The notes beneath the pieces were generated by a model that searched no databases, was not told where the DNA came from, and worked only from the letters and a program-made list of their open reading frames with translations. A program made the translations under genes and the position numbers. A stretch of 64,000 nucleotides of DNA from Gnetum montanum (lineage: Eukaryota; Streptophyta; Gnetopsida; Gnetales; Gnetaceae): positions 469,751-533,750 of the forward strand of contig MNCI01011864.1 in assembly GCA_015680685.1 (NCBI GenBank). The letters are read 5' to 3'. Below, piece after piece: positions 36,357 through 49,052 of the stretch (position 1 is the stretch's first letter; every line of letters begins with the position of its first letter).

Positions 36357-38791
36357 ATAGAAAAAATAATGTGCGTGACGGAGGTGATGGTGCAATTGGC
36401 TCCTCAAAGTTGGGCTCACTACTAGCCCACCCCTCATTAAGCTAATCATGGATCTTACACCACTCAAATGCATTTGAGTATCGGGTAGGAAAATTCTTTA
36501 GGTCCTCTCTCACCTGCTAAATTATGGCCTCCCACAAGTTCAGACTAGAGGAGAACACCTCTAGGGCATTGTGGATCAAGGAAAGGGCCTTTGGCTCATC
36601 ATAAAGCCCATGATCATCAAATTTGAATCTAGCATCAAGCGTGAGAAATCAGCAGTTAGCAAACTTAGCATTGGCCAATAACAAAAAACATAATGTAAAT
36701 CATAGGAGCACTTACTCTCCAGTGCAGTATATGGTTCTAGGTGGGTTTTGGAATAGGGTATGCATGCATAGAATAACAAAGAGGATGTTGCTCTTATTAT
36801 AATAAGAGAAATTTAGCATTTCCTTGATTTTGAATAAGTAATGAATGCCCCTAGGGCCTTGCCTCAAACCACTTGTCCTGTCATCACCAATCATGGGCTC
36901 ATCAGATATGAACATCAATGTATCGGTTGGCCCCAGGTAGCAATGTCTCGATGATGGTGCCTACAGCCTCCATTGTTAAGTGTGACCACATAATCACACT
37001 ATAGTGTTGTAGCAGGAATGCCAGGAACTAGGATGCCCTAGGATAAAACCATACCAGCTAACAACCCACCTTCATATTTGGTATAGGTGTGTTGGGTATA
37101 GGCTCGCTCATGTAACAAGGAATGCTGATAAGCTCCACGAGGACTAAAATGGACTTTAGGAGCACTGTGCAACCACAAGGTAATGAATGCAGTGTTAATA
37201 TACAATAGATGCATTTTGGCAAAAATATATTAATTTACACTTAGCAAAGATTAGCATGATGTATCATGGCTTAGAAAAAATATATATCCTAGGGTCCCCT
37301 GGGCCCCACAAGTATAGGACATCAACATACACATTTGATGTGTCTAGTACTCACTAAGGTAAAGCATGTTTCTATAGCGTTAGCATTTTGTTTTGCATGT
37401 TCACACATTTGGCATTACACTTTGCACATTTAGCAATTTAACATTAGCATCTTGCATTTTCAAGTTTAACACTCTGGTATAAAATTTTTATAAAATTTTC
37501 TAATTCTAGGCTACCTTCAGGAGCGTAGTTTAGAGATTCAAAATTTTCTAACTCTGGAACCACCAACTACGTGTTGACTATTGCAGAGCATAGTACCAGA
37601 CAAGAGAGAGAAAAGTCTAACTACTAACTATGCTCCTAGGGAGCATAGCCCTAAAAATTTAAAAATTTCAAAAAATAAATTGTAACTACTGGGAGTATAG
37701 CCCCAAAAATGATGACCTTTTCACAAAAATAAACTAATGGCTTGGCATTGTGCCTCATGCACCTTGCACTCCCTGTTGTTGTGAACTTAGCGCTTATCAT
37801 AGTCGTATCGATGGCATTGTTGCCCAACCAAACGAAATGCAGGAAATGCATCCTTGGGTGCCATGATTCTTCTTGTGGCCCCTGCACTAGGGATGCAATG
37901 CCCTCATGACCCCAGTGATCACTCCCATAAAAAATAAAAATAAAATTGCTAAAGGCTTTGCTACATCTTTACCTTGTGATAGTCATCCATGACTACTACC
38001 AATGCCCACAATCCCCTGCTTCTTGTAGCAAACATGTAAAGTGAAATAAGGATAAAGGGTAGAAACCCTCTAATGCATGCCACACCTCATTGGTGGTGGC
38101 CATAAGACTAGTCAAATCCTAATCCCTATCTTGCAAAAATCAAGAAAAAGAAATTAGATTGCTATAGCACTTGTTGCACCTATTCCCTCTGGGCGACAAC
38201 CCTAGGGCACCACCAAAACCCCAATACTCTACCGCGCATGCCATAGAGAAAATAAATAAAACTAAAGATAATATATTTTCTTTTTTCTCCTTGGTCTAGC
38301 ATTGGCTTGCAGCCTCCCCACCTATGACTTTGTAGACAACCATAGTAGCGACAACCACCAATACCATCACCCTTAAACCCCAACAAAACACTTAACGCCC
38401 TACGCTCTGCCTTTGTACACCATGCATTTAAACACAAACCCCTATGATACCACATACTCCCTCATGGTTTTGATGACCATAACTACAATGGTGACGACCC
38501 TTGCCATGGTAGGGCGCTACCAAAAACTTAAGATCCAAAACCCATAGAAAATGTCGAAGTGTAAGAGGCAGGTAAGCAACACAAAAACAACAAAAAGGAA
38601 GTGAGTGTAGTTAGGGTACCTGGCAGTTGGTGGCACACTTTTCTCCTCCACATGTGCTTGTGGCAAGCATCTCAAGACTTGTTCTGCCTCGTTAACGTTG
38701 GCCAAGTCAAGGTGTTGATACAACTGTGTTCTGCTCTAGAAAGTTCACTTTCACCTCTTGACAATGAAAAATTTACCAAGGGTAAAATGCA

Positions 38792-38799
38792 CTTTTATA
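38792..38799 (-). promoter_or_regulatory. TATA box of the antisense gene (copy 1)
   Basis: TATAAAAG in GAGTATAAAAGTGCATTTTACCC, minus strand. Copy 2 has GGTATATAGGCACATTTTACCG at 46479-46500; the shared GYRCATTTTACC block downstream supports common descent of a promoter. Confidence 0.55.
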
Positions 38800-39207
38800 C
38801 TCATGGGAACCACCTAAAGTTTTATGTACTTGAGACTATGCTCAATAGTGTAGAGCATAGTTGGGTGTGAACGTTGTCACCAAACTTAAAAAAAGTTTAA
38901 ATTTTTCTTGTCACCCAATGAGTGCTTGAGCCAATTTCACTTCTTTGATGCACCAAACCTTGCTACGATGATGTACTAAGTGCACAAAATCATCCTCTAT
39001 GACATTAAATTAGTGTTTTATGATCCACTAAGACTTTAAACTGGCAACCCCAAGGCCTGCTGAGGCCCAAAATCGGCCCACACATCCCTTACTTTTAGAA
39101 TCACATCCACATACATAGAAAAAAAATTTATCACATTATTTTCTTTAACTATGCATATTGCTCTCATTAAGACAAGTGCGGCTTAACATTTTTTTGGTTG
39201 TTTTTGC

Positions 39208-39209
39208 AG
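39208..39209 (+). promoter_or_regulatory. Candidate 3' splice site before pol of element E
   Basis: A T-rich run ending TTTTTGCAG|GATTATTG, 22 bases before the pol ATG (39231). Gag-protease and RT are 6.1 kb apart, so an intron carrying the antisense gene is a simple way to join them in one mRNA. The donor was not identified with confidence. Confidence 0.5.
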
Positions 39210-39230
39210 GATTATTGTAGGATTCAAAAC

Positions 39231-42200
39231 ATGTCTACGTACAAGCACCTTCACTCACTGTTGGTCCTCACCGGGCCACATATTGATCTTACATGATGCA
39301 TCAATCCTTAATGCTTAGACCTTAAGGCTGTAGCCTATGATGAATACATAACATTTATAGAGACACCACTAGACTGGCTAGACCATTTAGTTAAGGATTT
39401 AGATCTAGAGGCAGGTGATGTCACCAAGGATTTCCTTATTGAAGTCCTTGTAACAACATCCAATGGCAAGGTGAAAACATTGAAACTTAGCTTTTTTTTT
39501 AAAGCTTCAACATGCCCAAAAAATCGCAAAGGTACTTAACAAAAATATGAAGGCATTTGTATAGTCTTATGAGGACATGCCAGACTTAGATCCTTGTGTA
39601 GTGCAACATAACATAATCCTCAATCTCAGCATGAAACTAGTCAAGTAAAGAGCCCGCAAGATTAGGCCTGAGATGACATTAGCAGTCCATGATGAAATTA
39701 CTAAGCTCTACAAAGATGGTTTTATCCAGGCCATTAACTACAGAGATTGGGTCTCCAACATCGTCATTATACCCAAGAAAAATGGAAGTAGATGCATTTG
39801 CATAGACTTTTGGAACTTCAACAAGGTAACCATTAAAGATGACTTCCCATTGCCTAGTATTGATCAATTGGTCGATACTATGGTTGGTCATGCCTTGTTG
39901 TCCTTCATCGATGGGTTCTTAGGTTACAACCAGATTCAAATCAACCCAAAGCACCAAGTTAGTACTACCTTCATGACCCCTTAGGGTACTTTTTGCTACA
40001 CCATGATGCCCTTTGGACTCAAGAACATAAGAGCAACTTATCAACGAGCTATGACGTACATCTTTAGTGATTACCTATTAGGTCCACTCAATGACTACGT
40101 TGATGATATAGTGATTAAATCTAAGGCATCACACAACCATGTAGATGACTTAGACCTTGTGCTCAAATGTTGTTTGAAGCATGAACTTAGGCTAAATTCT
40201 AACAAATGTGTCTTCAGCATCAAGATGGGCCATATGCTAGGTTTTGTAGTATCTGAAGTAGGCATACGCGTAGACCCCAATAAAGTTAAGGCCATTATCA
40301 ACTTAGCACCACTAGCCAACCTTAAGGAGCTATGAGGGTTACAAGGAAAGTTGCAATTTATATGATGATTTATCGCATAGTTGACCAATAAGTTGTAGCT
40401 AATGCAACACTTACTCAAAAAAGGAGTCCACTTTGAGTGACAACTCAATGCCAAGAGGCATTTAACAACCTTAAATAGGAGCTGGATCAACTTCCAACAA
40501 TCTATCCTCCATAAGGAGATAAATCATTTTACATCTACCTTACTACCTCAGATGTGTCAATTACCTTTCTGCTTTACCAAAAGCAAGACGATGGAACCAA
40601 GTTTCTTGTATACTACTTAAGCTATGCATTAGTTGCCTATCAAGCAAAGCATAATAATGTGAAAAAGACTTGCCTCACCTTGGTCTTTGCACTCAAGAAG
40701 TGCAAGCATTATATTTTTTGTAGTCAAGTCAACATCATCTAAAAAATTAATGTACTCTGAGCTATTATAATGAATATCTATAATAGTAGTTACATTGCAC
40801 GTTGGAAAGAAATAATTGTAGAGTTTGGCTTGCATTAAATTGCATGAGCATCAACAAAAGGTCAAGCAATAGCCATACAACTTACGACTTCCCATATCAA
40901 TGACCAAGCAACAATAGATCAATAATTTTTGGATGAGAATGTCACTAGCATAAGCCAAGTGCCTAACAACTTCGAGGCACTCTTACACTTCGATGATGCT
41001 TCAACCTCTCAAGGGGGTAGTGTTGCTACAATAATCATGTTCTCCTCCATAGGGATCCAGACTTCACATATCATTTCACATTTCCATGCACTAATAACAT
41101 GGTAGAGTACAAGGGTATCCTTCGAGGTATCTTAGTAGCTCATGACCTAGGAATATAGAACCTAACAATCTAAGGTGACTTGCAACTAGTTGTCAACCAA
41201 GTCATAGAGGGCCATGCTTGTAAAGCCCAACACTTGAAGCCTTTTTGTGACTTGGCAAAGAACTAGCTCAAGCAATTTGCAACTACTAATGTTCAACATA
41301 TCCCTCACAACAAAAATGCCATTGCTGATGCATTAGCTACGTTAGCCTTAAGCATTGCACTTAAGATGTTTTGCACATTGTCCACCACTCTAGCAGACTG
41401 CACTATGCCTATCATGCAAAAAACCAACATTGCATCCATATCTACAATAAGCACAACCCACGAAGTCGAGTGGAAGGATGACATCAAGTCATACATTCTA
41501 CAGGGTGAACCTCTGCAACATCTAACCACTACTCAAAAAGATGCAGTGCAAAAGTGATTGTGATAGTACATCATTGTAGGTGATAGCACTTTGTGCTGTT
41601 GATCCTATGATGACATAATATTAACTTACATTAGTGATAGCGAAGCAAAAATGATCATCGAAAAAGTCCATAAAGGAATCTACGGAAGCCACATAGCACC
41701 TAGGGAAATGGCCACAAAGATCAAACGCTTAAGCTACTATTGGTCCTACATGGAATGCGATTATGTTTCCAAGGTCAAGACATGTAACATGTGTCAACGA
41801 CATGATAACCTCATGCATATGCCACCTACTAAACTACATAAAATGCAGATCATGTGGTTGTTCCAATATTTGGGGTTGAACATCATAGGACCAATAGTGC
41901 CTACATCCTCCATAGGATATAGCTTCATCATAACCACCACTAAGTATTTTATGAAGTGGGTTGAAGCTATTCCCCTTAGGAAGACTACATCATAGCAAGT
42001 TTGCAAATTCATACTTGACAACATAGTGACACATTTTGGTTTACCCACGACCATAAGCATAGACAACAGGCCACAATTTAGCAGTGCTGAGACTAAAGCC
42101 TTTTGCAAGTGCTTTAGAATCAAAAATTCCTTTTCATCACCCTACTACCTGTAGGAAAATGGCCAAGTAGAGGCCATAAATAAGGTCATCATAAATCTTC

Positions 42201-42720
42201 TAAATAAGATGCTTCATAGCAGCAAACAAAGATGGCACAAGCAATTGATCTACTCACTCTGGGCCTACCGCATGACATGAAGAACTGCAATAGGTAAGAT
42301 ACCATATAGTTTGGTTTACAGGTCTGAAGCCATCTTGCCTCTTAAATTGTAGATTCCATCGCTCCATGTAATCCTCTCAAGCTTCATCGATGAGGATTAA
42401 AATGACAAGCTAAGAACCATGGACCTTGAATCTATAGTGAAGGAGTGCATGCATATGCTTAATCAAATTGAGTGATACGAACAAACACAACGATAGAAAC
42501 ACCATCATAATTAGCACCAATGCCATATTAATGAGGGGGACCTAGTCCTTAAGGTCATTTGTGAACCTATAGACAAATTCTTAGCCAATTGGGAAGGGCC
42601 TTTCTTGGTTGTCAAGGCCTATGGCAACAGAGCATTCAAGCTTTTTGACTATGATGGTAATGAATTTGCCAATCTACCTAAAGCCATACTACGCATAGTA
42701 TGTAGTGCCTCATCAATGAC
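39231..42720 (+). pseudogene. pol of element E: RT, RNase H, archaeal-type RNase H, integrase
   Basis: Starts MSTYKHLHSLLVL. RT: MTLAVHDEITKLYKDGFIQ, IPKKNGSRCICIDF, DDFPLPSIDQLVDTMVGHAL, MMPFGLKN and an intact YVDD at 40096-40107. The first RNase H (40330-40740) is badly decayed. The second, archaeal-type RNase H at about 40960-41350 keeps its four acidic positions in HFDDAS, NMVEYKG, GDLQLVVNQ and NAIADALATLA, a hallmark of the Tat lineage. Integrase: HKGIYGSH...CNMCQ zinc site (41668-41810); GLNIIGPIV, with the first catalytic Asp now Asn; ISIDNRPQF; ENGQVEAINKVI; WEGPFLVVKAYGN near the end. In-frame TAG codons at 39982, 41993 and 42152 replace Trp or Gln codons. Confidence 0.85.
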
Positions 42721-42759
42721 AAAGCAAGGTAAGCAAAATTTTGCTACAACTATAAACAG

Positions 42760-43070
42760 GCAAAGATTATTTCGCTATGACTATAAACTAGTATAGCATA
42801 TCTATTATGACATAAATTGGCACCCACATCGATAGTTTACTATGACTATAAAATGGCAACGAATCATCCACTATGACCTTAAATTGGCACAGGAATCATT
42901 TTCTATGACACTAAATTGGCACAACAATCATCTGCTATGATGCTAAACTGGCACAATAATCATCTACTATGATGCTAAACTAGTAACCAGCAATTTGCTA
43001 GGACTATAAACTAGCACATCACAGTCTTCCAAGACCTTAAACTGGATTCGTAGTTCAACACACATAGTTT
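42760..43070 (+). repeat. Degenerate tandem repeats after pol (element E)
   Basis: Eight to nine units of about 32-40 bp, core CTATGATGCTAAACTGGCAC, with spacers like AATAATCATCTG. Counterpart of 23930-24350 in element D. Confidence 0.75.
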
Positions 43071-44710
43071 TGTAGATAAGCGAGTGCAAATACTTTCAGC
43101 TCGTTGTCATTTTTTCATACCTTGTGGGTGGAGTGGGGCACTGTAGTTCTAGAATGGAGTTCACGTCATCAAGAGAGGCCTTTGGAACATTTGTAGCATT
43201 ACTGCCCCTTAGAATTTTGCTGATCCTTTGGAAATTCCCTTGGGCATTTTGCTAACCTTCTGGAGCTCCTACCATAGTCGCTAGTAATACTAGCCCTAGG
43301 CTACACCAACAACATTACCAGCCTTGGGTATTTCATTATTGGTTAGAGCTCTTATTATCAGCACAACCCATTAGAGTACTAGTAGTATTATGGCCCAAAC
43401 ATTTTTCTACCATCCTTTAGCCCTCATCATTGTTTAGGCTTGGGAGCACTTTCAACATCCTGGCTCTTTGTCATGTTGCTAGCTTTTCAAGCTCCTATCC
43501 TTGGTGTGGAGTCTCCAGCACCTACATCACCATTGCCCCCTACTATTTTGCTAATCCCTCTGGGTGCTTGCCTCTAATGTGGCTACTAAAGCTTTTGCAG
43601 CCTTTTCACTTTGGCACCTACAGTGGATTTCCTACATTGGTTCTTCAAGCTATTGTAACTAGTCCAGCCATTACATGCATTTGCAGCACACTCGCATCTA
43701 ATAGTTTACTCTCACCTCATGTCATGCAATTGTCTTCTTGTTTTCTTTGTGTTATGTTTGCAAGATGAAGCCTTAGAGGTAGTCGTGTAGAGACACATCT
43801 CATCGTGGTAGCAAGACGTCACATTACTTTGATTTTCATGATCAAACTAGCTAAGCTACTTAAGAATGCCCATCCCTATCACCTCGCTATAGCTTGCTTG
43901 CATTTACGCCTTTTACCTTGCATTTCCCTACTTCCCCTTGCATCACCAAGTTTGCAACCTTTCTGATGCACATAGCACTTTCTCTAATTCAACCGCAAAA
44001 CCCATAGTAGACATAGCACAACTCATCCTATGGGGAGCCTTTGTGGGCTGGTCAAAGCCCAGGTGAATGTAATGCAACTCATCCTAGGGAAGAAACACCT
44101 ATCCTACAGATGCGACATAGTTGCACTGAAATAAAGCCCATTAGGTGGCACACTGTCCACCTAACAAAAAGCATCCCATAGCTAGCATCTCACAACATGT
44201 AAAACCCAAAGTAGGTTCATCACCACCTAGTCAAAAAAATATAAAAACAAGAGTAAAGAGAACTGGGCAAAACCATGTCCCTAATCATAATTAGAAGAGC
44301 TACAATTTCAGAACTGGTCCAACCCTAAATCCGCATCGACCTTCTCATAAGCACTCTAATAAGAGGTCATAATTTTAGGGGCAATCCATTCTAGTACCAT
44401 GGATGTTGACTCTCTCATAAGCATTTAAACAAGAGGTCATTATTTTGGTGAAAAGCCACCTTGGTGCCATGATCCTCATCAACCATGCTAACTTTGCATC
44501 TTGTAGTAGCATATACTATTTGCATCTCATTTCCTTGTCACCCCTTAGCACATTCCCTACACCATTTATCCCCACTATATCATTACTCTTAGCACTCTTG
44601 AGCATGGTGAAGTGACATTCAGTCAGGTACTGATGAGTGATGTTGCTGTCAGGCCTACTATGATGTTTTGCGTTCTTTGTTGATGTCTCTTGGGCCACTC
44701 CTTTAGAAGT
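43071..44710 (+). other. 3' untranslated region of element E
   Basis: Contains a decayed version of the 72-bp repeats of element D (43140-43790; units such as CCTTGGGCATTTTGCTAACC), partly open on the plus strand (43430-43768). The rest has no coherent frame. Confidence 0.6.
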
Positions 44711-44726
44711 CAACAAAGAGGGGCCA
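44711..44726 (+). other. Polypurine tract of element E
   Basis: CAACAAAGAGGGGCCA followed by one A and the LTR start TGAAACATCACC at 44728. Confidence 0.75.
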
Positions 44727-44727
44727 A

Positions 44728-46333
44728 TGAAACATCACCAAATTCAGGATCCCATGTCTCAACTACAAATTTGGCTAAGTGTCAAACCTTGAAAAATCTT
44801 TTTCTAAGTGTTGAGACTATGCTCCCACTACTCGGACTACGCTCTAGAGCATAGTAAACGTAGTTGATACAAATAGCCCAAAATTGCAAGATTTTTTTAA
44901 GTGTCAATAACAACTCCAAACTTTTCTAAGTGTTTTGACGATGTTCACTCTACCAAGACTATGCTCCATAGTGTAGTTAGAGGCTACTGAGCATGCTTGG
45001 GATGGATGAAATAGTTTGGCAAATTTTTTAACTTTTGGTATTACGCTCCCTACTACCCTCCAAAGCATAGTTAGCAGAGTCAACATTGAGAACATCAACT
45101 TTGCAATATTTTCCTAAGTGTTTGGATTATGCTATCCTTGTTGGGAATATGCTCCAGAGTGTAACTAGAGTAGTCTACACTAAACCTCTCTTCTTGTAGA
45201 ATTTTTCTAAATGTTGGACTATGCTCCAGAGCGGTGTCAGTGTAGTCTATCGAAACTACCTTTAAAAGCCTCCAAAACTCAGTAAAACCTTACATCTCAA
45301 CTCCAACGTTCTTTTAGCAAGTTTTGTCTCTTTTGCATCCCCCCATTTTTCCTTAAATTGTACCTACACTTGACAGCACTCGAGAGAGTGGGCAACATAG
45401 TCTTGAAGCGTAGTCTCCAAAACTACACTATTTTGCATTATGTTCAGGTATGTTGTGGTTTGTTTGGCACTCGTTCATGTAGTCTCGGTAGCGTAGTCAC
45501 AGTTTAGCAGTTTCACAGGGTCCATTGGAGCAAACCAACAAAACACCATTTTGCTTTAGTAGGAGGATAGTTGGGGCTAACGTAGTCCCAACTACCCCTT
45601 TGCCATGTGGTGCCCAATCTGTGATTTACACTATCCCTAGCCCTATAAATACCCTAATGTTCCACATTCTAGGGGTTGAAAAATTAAAAAGCAAGTTTGG
45701 AAAATTTCAACAATAGCATTCTTAGTACTCCTAAGCACACTCAACATTTTAGGAAAACTTTGGGATACCACAACACTATGTACACTGCCCAACACACCAT
45801 ACACCATTGTAGCTTATAGGACATCATGATAGCCAAGTTGGTAATTTTAGACTTCACGATGGATGTTATTTCTTCGTAGCCAGAGACCTTGAGACTGTGA
45901 CTATGCTACCTATTATGCATGCTTGTATATAGCATACCTCATAAAATTTTCTTTACAATTGGCTATTCTCCCCCTATTTGGGGTGGTGTTTTTCTCTCTC
46001 TTACTTACATTTTATGCATTTTTCACATTCCCTTATGCATTTTAGCATTCTGCTCACATTTTTCATTATTTAAGGACAAATTTGTGCATTTGCACCCTCA
46101 GTTTTATGTTTGAAACCCCTACTATGCTCACACCCATGGACATTATGAACGTCATGCAAACCCATAACATTTATTTCATCTTAATACCCCTAAGTCCTAG
46201 TTTAATTGACAAGACTGTCCTAGGCACCCCGCCTCCATTCCTAATAGGGCCTTGTATGGACATAGGATCAAAGCTATGTAATCGTGGACCTATCGAAATC
46301 CCATTTTAGCCTATGACATTTTCAATTGCTACA
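44728..46333 (+). repeat. 3' LTR of element E (1606 bp)
   Basis: Starts TGAAACATCACCAAATTC, ends ...CAATTGCTACA, followed by target copy AAATC. Colinear with the 5' LTR over its whole length. Confidence 0.85.
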
Positions 46334-47669
46334 AAATCAGCTCAAGCATTTATTAAGAAATGAAAAGTTGGAAATTTTGGCCAAGTATGGGTGACTACAC
46401 TTTCACCTAAAGTTGAAAATTTTGGCTAAGTGTGGAGCATAGTCTAGGGTTGGTGGATCATTAAATGACTGTGAGAAGGTATATAGGCACATTTTACCGT
46501 GGGTAAGTTGTCACTTTTAAGCTTTCAAATACGAAGTTTAGATCGTAGTCTTGTTATTACGATTAGGTGCTACCAGTGAAGAGTGTAGTTGGAGCAAGAT
46601 GATGTGTCGAAGTGGACACCTACACCCAAGACTAGTAAATGTGGAAGAGGGGGAATGAGCACTAGGTCGCTTGCCACAAGTGTGCATGGAGAAGAGGAGG
46701 TCATCGGCATCTACCAAGTACCCTAACTATGTTCTCTCCTTTGCTCATTTTTTTCATTTTGTTTTTGGCTATTCCAAGTGTTTAGGGGCGTAGTTTGGTG
46801 TCTTGCAACGATAGTGGCCATTTCTGCCCTACATTATTTCTACACATTTTGGTAGCATGAAGGGTGCAATGGCTAGGAGGATTTTGGTCATTGGCTCTTT
46901 TTTTCCTGTAGTGTGGGGCTCTATGTGAGGGTTTCCTACAAAAAATTTTGGGGGGAAATGGTGGGTTTTTGGCCATCGTTCCTTGTAGCATAGTCGTGGC
47001 CTTAGCCACCACTACGTGCTGTAGCGTAGCCTCCAGTGCTATGACGACAAGCAAAACTAGGATGTATTCAAGGTGGGAGCACGATGATGAGGTGATTGTT
47101 ACTTGTTCGTGCCCCCCCCCCCCCTATTTTCTTTTACCTTCATTTCTTGTTTGCAAATTGTGGGGTTGGCGCTAGCCATAGTTTGTACCCTGTAACATGG
47201 TTGTAGGGATTGTGGTCATAACCAGAGCTAGAGGGCATGCAATTGCCTTACCATTTTTTGAGGCATGGTTGCAAAGATGTGAGGGTCCTAACAGTGACTA
47301 AGGATGACTCATTGTGGGGCAAGGAGCATGGCAGGGATTTTCCCTATGATTTTTTTCTATAATTTTTTTTGTGAATTCGTGCATGGTGTAGGGTTACGAA
47401 GCCTAAGGCTCCACGTAGAGGATGCACTGTGGTGCGACTACAACTTCTTGGCATTATTATAATGGTTTCAATGGTGGTGGGAAGGGGCGCTAAGCATTTT
47501 CATATTTTTTGTGTTATTTTTTGAAAAAAAAAATTTGTGAATCGTCACGATGGGGTAGGGCACATACGGCATAATGGCCATGGTGCATGGCAATGCATAG
47601 GACACTATGGGATGGTAGCCAAGACTACAGTCTCCACTCATTAGAAAAGTGTTTGACAAAATTTCTACC

Positions 47670-47870
47670 CAAAATTTAGTTTTTCAGGACTACACTCCAT
47701 AGAGTGCATAGTTAGGGTGCCCACAGAGTTAGAAAAATTTCACTTCTGTCTTTCTTGGACTACGCTCTCCACCAAGGTAGTCTAGAGTTAATAAAAATTA
47801 TAGTTTTTCAAACTATGCTCTCCATTGAGGAAGTTTGGAGTTAGAAAAAATTTTGCAAAAATTCTATAAA
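47670..47870 (+). repeat. LTR-like hairpin repeats inside the antisense gene (element D)
   Basis: GGACTACACTCCATAGAGTG, TGGACTACGCTCTCCACC and AACTATGCTCTCCATTGAGG, separated by TTAGAAAAATTT, resemble the U3 repeat units of the D and E LTRs. A shorter set is at 37495-37640 in the copy carried by E. Confidence 0.55.
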
Positions 47871-48960
47871 TTATGCATAATGCTAAATTTGCAAAATGTG
47901 ATGATGCTAAACCTACAAACTAAAATGATGCTAAATTTGTGAAAACATGTTATACCTTAGTGAGTACTAGGCACATTAAATAAGTTGGTTGATGTCCTAT
48001 ACCCATGGGGCACCTGAGGGCATTGCCAAAATTAGGAAAAACTTTTGTTACTTCACTTTTTATTATATTAATTTTGCTAACTTATCTTAGTGGTTTAATG
48101 CCAAAATTTGCATCTATGTATGTATAATAACACTTGCTTATTATTTGTCGGTTGTAGGGCACTACTAAAACTTATCTTGATCATCGTGGAGCTTGTGGGC
48201 ATCTTGTGCTACATGAGAAAGCTTGTTCCTAACATGCCTATGCCAAATATTGAGTGGGTGTTCAAGAAGTGTGGTTTTAGCTAGGGGCTTGTGAGTTCCT
48301 AGAGTATATGTTGTAGTAGTTTAGTGTGATCATGTGGTCACATTTAGTGGTGAAGGTTGCTAGCATCATCATTGAGATGTTACTACCTAGGGCCAACTGG
48401 AATATCCTAAGGTTCATCTCAGATGAGCCTACTACTAGTGGTGATGAGGTAGGTGGTTTGGGCCAAGGCCTTAGGAGCTTTCAGAACCTATCCAGGATAT
48501 GGCACATGATGGGGTTTAGTTGCTACAACAAGAGCAACACCCTCTTCATCACTATGCAAGTGCACACCATGTTTCAAAATCCACTTGGGACTATCTACTA
48601 CATCGAAGGGTAAGTGCGTTTATGACTTTCATAGTTTGTTTTTCTACTAGCTCATGTTGCATTGCAAATGAAGTATGCTTGATGCTAAGTTCAGAGTTGA
48701 TGAGGAGGGCCTACATGATGAGGTAGACCCTCTAGCTTTGACCTGCACCACCCTGGAGGTGTTCTCTTCTAGTGCGAACGTTCGGGAAGTTGTGCTTAAG
48801 TAGGTGGGGTGCAATCTAGAGGTCTACCTTACCTAATACATGAAGGCATACGAGTGGTGTAGGACCCATGACTAGTTGGATGAGGAGTGGGTCACCAATG
48901 TGATTAACACTAAGGAGATGCTTGCAGCACGACCCTCGTCTCGCACCCCATTTGTGCCAC

Positions 48961-49052
48961 GTATGAATCTAAGCTTTAGCTCATGTGCTTGCTCACATGT
49001 GCCTACTAGTTTGCCTTTGCATGATGCTAATGTTATTTTTCCTTTGTTGTAG
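48961..49052 (+). other. Conserved intron of the antisense gene (copy 2)
   Basis: CCAC|GTATGAATC ... TTTGTTGTAG|TGGTAG, 92 bp, with frame-consistent flanks (RTPFVPR before, VVVAPSKVMVV after). It matches the 99-bp intron at 36356-36258 in copy 1. Confidence 0.65.

Larger units (their letters stand above)
33563..38799 (-). pseudogene. Antisense multi-exon gene in element E, unknown protein (copy 1)
   Basis: Minus strand, from TATA box 38799-38792 to stop TAA 33565-33563. Conserved blocks in order: EQVLRCLPQAHVEEKSV with ARYPNY (38690-38590); after an acceptor at 37166-37165, VELISIPCYMSEPIPNTPIP; FISDEPMIGDD, YYNKSNILF, HTLFQNP (36910-36715); donor GTAAGTGC at 36715; LDARFKFDDHGLYDEPKAL, LEVFSSSLN, EWCKIHD (36640-36400); intron 36356-36258; LTSRLMHARLTNLFLALS and DLFGLPL (36150-35940); NKANYYIVETMGPSNAKIK (35360-35295); an acidic exon near 34990-34900; and EDWAWISEAKILRCLKE near 33810. 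All blocks recur in copy 2. I do not recognise the protein. Several stops are present, so this copy is dead. Confidence 0.7.
27611..46333 (+). mobile_element. Element E: Tat-like Ty3/gypsy retrotransposon with an antisense gene (18.7 kb)
   Basis: Order: 5' LTR 27611-29274, PBS 29281, leader repeats, gag from 29667, protease to 33102, repeat tract 33103-33375, antisense gene 33563-38799, splice acceptor 39208, pol 39231 to about 42720, repeat tract, 3' region, polypurine tract and 3' LTR 44728-46333. It is the same family as D and is inserted in D between the promoter of D's antisense gene and D's pol, in the opposite orientation. Confidence 0.88.

Noticed and set aside
40095-40490. 131-codon minus-strand frame
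   Set aside because: Complement of the RT and first RNase H of element E.
47112-47124. Run of 13 C residues
   Set aside because: Simple homopolymer inside the antisense gene region; no structural or functional sign.
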